A stretch of DNA of 64,000 nt, from assembly GCF_032118995.1 (NCBI RefSeq), contig NC_092656.1:10855761-10919760 (forward strand), read 5' to 3'. The stretch is from Asterias amurensis (Eukaryota > Echinodermata > Asteroidea > Forcipulatida > Asteriidae). The position numbers and the translations under genes were made by a program. Positions 60,988 through 64,000 of the stretch are shown piece by piece; within the stretch, counting starts at the first letter, position 1; every line of letters begins with the position of its first letter. The notes below the pieces were generated by a model. That model did not search any database. It had not been told where the DNA came from and worked only from the letters and a program-made list of their open reading frames with translations.

Positions 60988-62538
60988 CTATCTAGATTGA
61001 GCACCACTATTTCTTGGTCTTGACTGGCGTTCTGATTGTCTTCTACTTTCTGGCATTCTGGGAGAGGCGGAATGAAAGGATGATCTCCCTTGTTTCAATC
61101 CCTGGGGGAAAACAAAAAAAAATCAATAATTGGGAAATTATAAAACCAGCTGATCACCCATAGTCTAAACTTTGTTCTTCGTCATAAGTTCATTTAGAAC
61201 CCTGCAATGAGGGACATTGTCGGCACATGCCAACATTTTTAATGGTAGATAGATACATAGATAGACAGATGTCATAGATAAAATGGCTCATTAAAAAACT
61301 GTCCTCACAGCACAAAGGATGAATTACCACAATTTGAAAACCTTACAATACAAGTATATCATTAATATTTCCATTGTCTTTTAAAACCACATCAAACACC
61401 CTGGTTAGCTTATATGCCATGATGTCATAGCTATTCCATGCAACAGATCCAAGAGGGGCTGTCAATAAGACGGCGACAATAAACAGGGGTTTTTAGCAGA
61501 GGGGCAGGACAAAACTCTACAAGCATCCTTGTACAAAATCAGATTTTAAATGTTTGTGGAAACCAAACTATATCTTAACCCAGGTTATACCTTAAACAAC
61601 ACACTTGGATAAAAATAATGCAAACAAATTGCAAAACGAACACTTTGTCAGCAAAGGTGTGTTGTTACCAAAAGGATCCGTTACTGGCGGGTTTTATAGG
61701 AACACTTTAGGAAAACAAATTAACACCCATGACCCTATTAGTGTCTAGCTTTTACGAAGAAGATGAAATGGGGAGTATTTTTCATCTTGAAGATTGTTTG
61801 GAATTGGTTGCCAGTAAAACTGGCGAGAGGTCTGAGAGTTCTACATTACCTGGTAGTAACCGGTGTGATACCCACTCATATACCAAGACATTAGCATGGA
61901 ATGGAGAGCCTCCTCATTACCCTCTTGATGTACCTCGGGAGGTGTAGACATCGGTGGTGGAGGAGGTATCATGGAGGGTATATGAGGCATTCCAAAACCC
62001 TGTAAGGAGGAGACAAGAAAACAGTGGGTTTGTGTTGCAATTCATGGCTATTTTGAAACGGAGAAGCCAGACATAATCAAGAAAGTTAAAAAATATGTTA
62101 CTGCTGTAAAAATAGGCCTAGGTGTTAAATTTGGTTGATGAACTAAATAAGTGTGTGATTTCATACTGGCTACCTTATGGAGAACGAAAAAAAAAAAAAG
62201 AACAAAAAAGAAGAAAAGGGAACATACAAAATCTCAATAGTGGAATTCTAAAGACCGGGGTCCCCCACAAAGAATTTTGTGTACATGTCTATGGGAGGTT
62301 CTTAACTACAGGGACAAATGAAATGAGTGTGTAGGCCTACATGTATGTGTGTTTCAATAAAAAAAATTGTTGTTATATAAGTTCATCCAAAACAAGGCTA
62401 AAATTAATGAAAAATTTGTAACAAATGACTTGTATGTTTGCTTGTAAAGAGTGAATTATGTTTATTTACCTGAGGCATAAACCCACTGCCAGGATAGTAA
62501 GGAAATGGAGGCATGCTCGGTGGAGTGAAGCTAGGTTG
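60988..62538 (-). CDS. SMN1: SMN (survival motor neuron protein), last three coding exons
   Basis: Exons: 62538-62470, 61999-61850 and 61101-60988, all phase 0. They encode 110 residues, and the N-terminal part with the Tudor domain lies beyond the right edge. Exon 62538 is Pro-rich ([17 protein letters not shown]). Exon 61999 gives [10 protein letters not shown] and the YG box [16 protein letters not shown], the SMN oligomerisation motif. The last exon begins GLKQGRSS and ends RNSGAQSR with TAG at 60988-60990. The junction YYQ|GLKQ is at the same place and phase as human exon 6/7 (YYM|GFRQ). SMN with the Gemins loads Sm rings on snRNAs in the cytoplasm and gathers in nuclear bodies. The tail is about 37 residues against 16 in human and is Arg/Ser-rich. 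Confidence 0.95.
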
Positions 62539-62657
62539 CTGTGTGATTTAAAGGACAAAATGTTATCTTTTTAAAGTACAAGTACACTGTGGGAATCTGG
62601 TAATAAATGCTTTCTGCTGGCACAATATGTACACTGCTGTAATAATTAAAAAAATCT

Positions 62658-63035
62658 TTAAAGGGAAGGTACATGTTTGGTAGTTACACAAAACAAATAT
62701 TAACTTTAAAACTGACTTGGTAACGGTCATTGGAGAGCTGTTGATACATGTAGTATAAAGCATTGTGAAAAACGGCTCCCTCTGAAGTAACCTAATGTTT
62801 GAGAAAGAGGTAATTTCTCACAAAAATATTAAAACACTTCTAGCTAGAAGTCTTTTATTCCTATCTAAAAGCACACAAATCGTCCAACAAGGGTGTTTTT
62901 TCCCCCATCATTTTCTCGCAACTTCGATGACCAATTAAGCCCACATTTTCACATGCTTATTTTATGGTTATGATGGGATACACCAAGTGAGAACACTGGT
63001 CTTTGACAATTACCAAACATGTACAGTGCCTTTAA
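62658..63035 (-). mobile_element. MITE family A, copy 9
   Basis: Begins TTAAAGGGAAGGTACATGTT and ends ATGTACAGTGCCTTTAA. It is closest to copy 8 (shared GGTACA..TTTGGTA end and AGAAGTCTTTTATTC), so these two form a subfamily. It lies upstream of the SMN Pro-rich exon. Confidence 0.82.
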
Positions 63036-63409
63036 CACATTTTACAGAGTTTGTCATTCCTTATTCCTTTTGATATGAAAACTGGTGGCGAATCTTAAAC
63101 CTTGTTCCGTTCCCACAATACTTTCATTTGTACGAATTACAATAAAACATGTAAGACCTTCCACATCAACAATTTGGCATATGCCTGCCAGGAAATGCCC
63201 CGGAATGCACAACATCACTCATTTTACAAGCAACGTGACAAGGGCCCAATTTCATGGCTCTGCTTACCACTGAATTCTTTGCTTACGATCCCTGTTATTT
63301 TTTTATTTTAAAATTTTTTTTCAGGTATTTCCAAACAGTGCATTCAGAGGAATAACACTAACATTAATTATGTTCATTTGTGTTATTGGTTTTTGTGAAT
63401 TGTTGTTTT

Positions 63410-63496
63410 TCTTGTTCTTGTAAAGCGCTTCAAGACTTTTTGTGTGAAGCGCTATATAAAAGCTGTGCATTATTATTATTATTATTATTATTATAA
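63410..63496 (+). mobile_element. SINE 3' end with (TTA)n tail
   Basis: TTGTAAAGCGCTTCAAGACT, GTGTGAAGCGCTATATAAAA and then about nine TTA units. The GCGCTTC/GAAGCGC hairpin and trinucleotide tail resemble the end of the SINE at 14029-14395. Confidence 0.6.
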
Positions 63497-63784
63497 GGCT
63501 ACAGAGAACGGGCCTGGGGATAACCAAAATGCGAAATAATCTAAAGGCAATCCAGACTAACAAAAACAACGAAGTTGAATATTACATAGAAAATATAAAG
63601 AACAATTGTATAATTTCTACTGACAGGCAAGCGCAGAAGTTCTGCGCTAGCTGTGTAAGCGAGAATGCCTAGGAGTATGCACGCGCACCAGCCAAAGTTC
63701 CCTGCTAACCCATGAAAAACGCTTGACGTGACATAGCGCAGAAAATAGGTCATGGTCAGTAGTACATTGTGCGTGTCTGTGGAA

Positions 63785-64000
63785 GTGTCGTGGCTGAGCG
63801 GTTAAGAGCACCGAATTTCAAACTCTGGTGTTTCTGATCAGCAGCGTGTGGGTTCGAATCCCCAGCCGTGACACTGTGTCCTTGAGCAAGACACTTAACC
63901 ATTGCTTCATCCTTCAGATGGGACGTAAAGCCGTTGGTCCCATGTGTTGTGTAGCGCATGTAAAAGAACCCAGTGCACTTATCGAAAAGAGAAGGGGTTC
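63785..64000 (+). mobile_element. tRNA-derived SINE, copy 3, runs off the right edge
   Basis: A tRNA-like head at 63787-63873 has pairing ends GTCGTGG and CCGTGAC, an A-box-like TGGCTGAGCGGTTAAGAGCA and a B-box GGGTTCGAATCCCC. The anticodon stem is imperfect, so it is a SINE head and not a working tRNA. The body follows: CTTGAGCAAGACACTTAACC, CCTTCAGATGGGACGTAAAG, CCGTTGGTCCCATGTGTTG. The body resembles widely shared invertebrate SINE central domains; I cannot name the type. Confidence 0.75.

Noticed and set aside
63787-63873. Working tRNA gene at the right edge
   Set aside because: The anticodon stem has a mismatch and the sequence continues into a SINE body without a terminator.
1-64000. 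CRISPR arrays, operons or bacterial defence islands
   Set aside because: The window is plainly nuclear animal DNA with spliced genes; the tandem repeats are minisatellites without spacers.

Overview
This is a 64 kb piece of nuclear animal DNA, most likely from an echinoderm (a sea star is my best guess, with low confidence). The reasons are spliced genes with long introns, AT-rich intergenic DNA full of TACATGTA and AGGCCTAC words, many short inverted-repeat transposons, tRNA-derived SINEs, and gene content (a TICAM-like TIR adaptor, SERF next to SMN) that fits an invertebrate deuterostome. No bacterial, viral or organellar block is evident.

Genes from left to right. (1) Minus strand, about 221-6000: the start and first two coding exons of a large, acidic, mostly disordered protein that I could not name. 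It runs off the left edge, and its untranslated first exon may lie 28 kb away near 34.6 kb. (2) 6-34.5 kb: no coding gene seen, a dense repeat landscape. (3) Plus strand, 37989-39830: an intronless coding region for a 613-residue protein with ten 14-residue repeats and a TIR domain like TICAM1/TICAM2 (TRIF/TRAM). (4) Minus strand, 43065-48553: a four-exon, 363-residue winged-helix plus SAM methyltransferase of the Rv2258c-like type. (5) Minus strand, 50865-54361: a four-exon, 706-residue BTB-BACK-Kelch protein. (6) Plus strand, 55874-58677: a three-exon, 61-residue SERF (4F5) protein. (7) Minus strand, 60988-62538 and beyond the right edge: the last three coding exons of SMN (survival motor neuron), with its YG box. 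For genes 4-7 I checked reading phase across every splice junction by hand, and all close in frame.

The genes look unrelated in pathway: innate-immune signalling, small-molecule or unknown methylation, ubiquitin-ligase substrate adaptor, proteostasis, snRNP assembly. The exception is SERF beside SMN, a neighbour pair also found in mammals. Genes 5 and 6 are divergent across 1.5 kb, and genes 6 and 7 are convergent across 2.3 kb.

The non-coding part is dominated by non-autonomous DNA transposons. Three MITE families (called A, B and C here) all start TTAAAG and end CTTTAA, and twice sit head to tail sharing one TTAA. Two near-identical 0.66 kb hAT-type elements (D) have perfect 8-bp target duplications and carry paired CTCF-core-like motifs. 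Other hAT-like elements (E, F), long hairpins, a family of tRNA-derived SINEs, several perfect long palindromes and minisatellites fill much of the rest.
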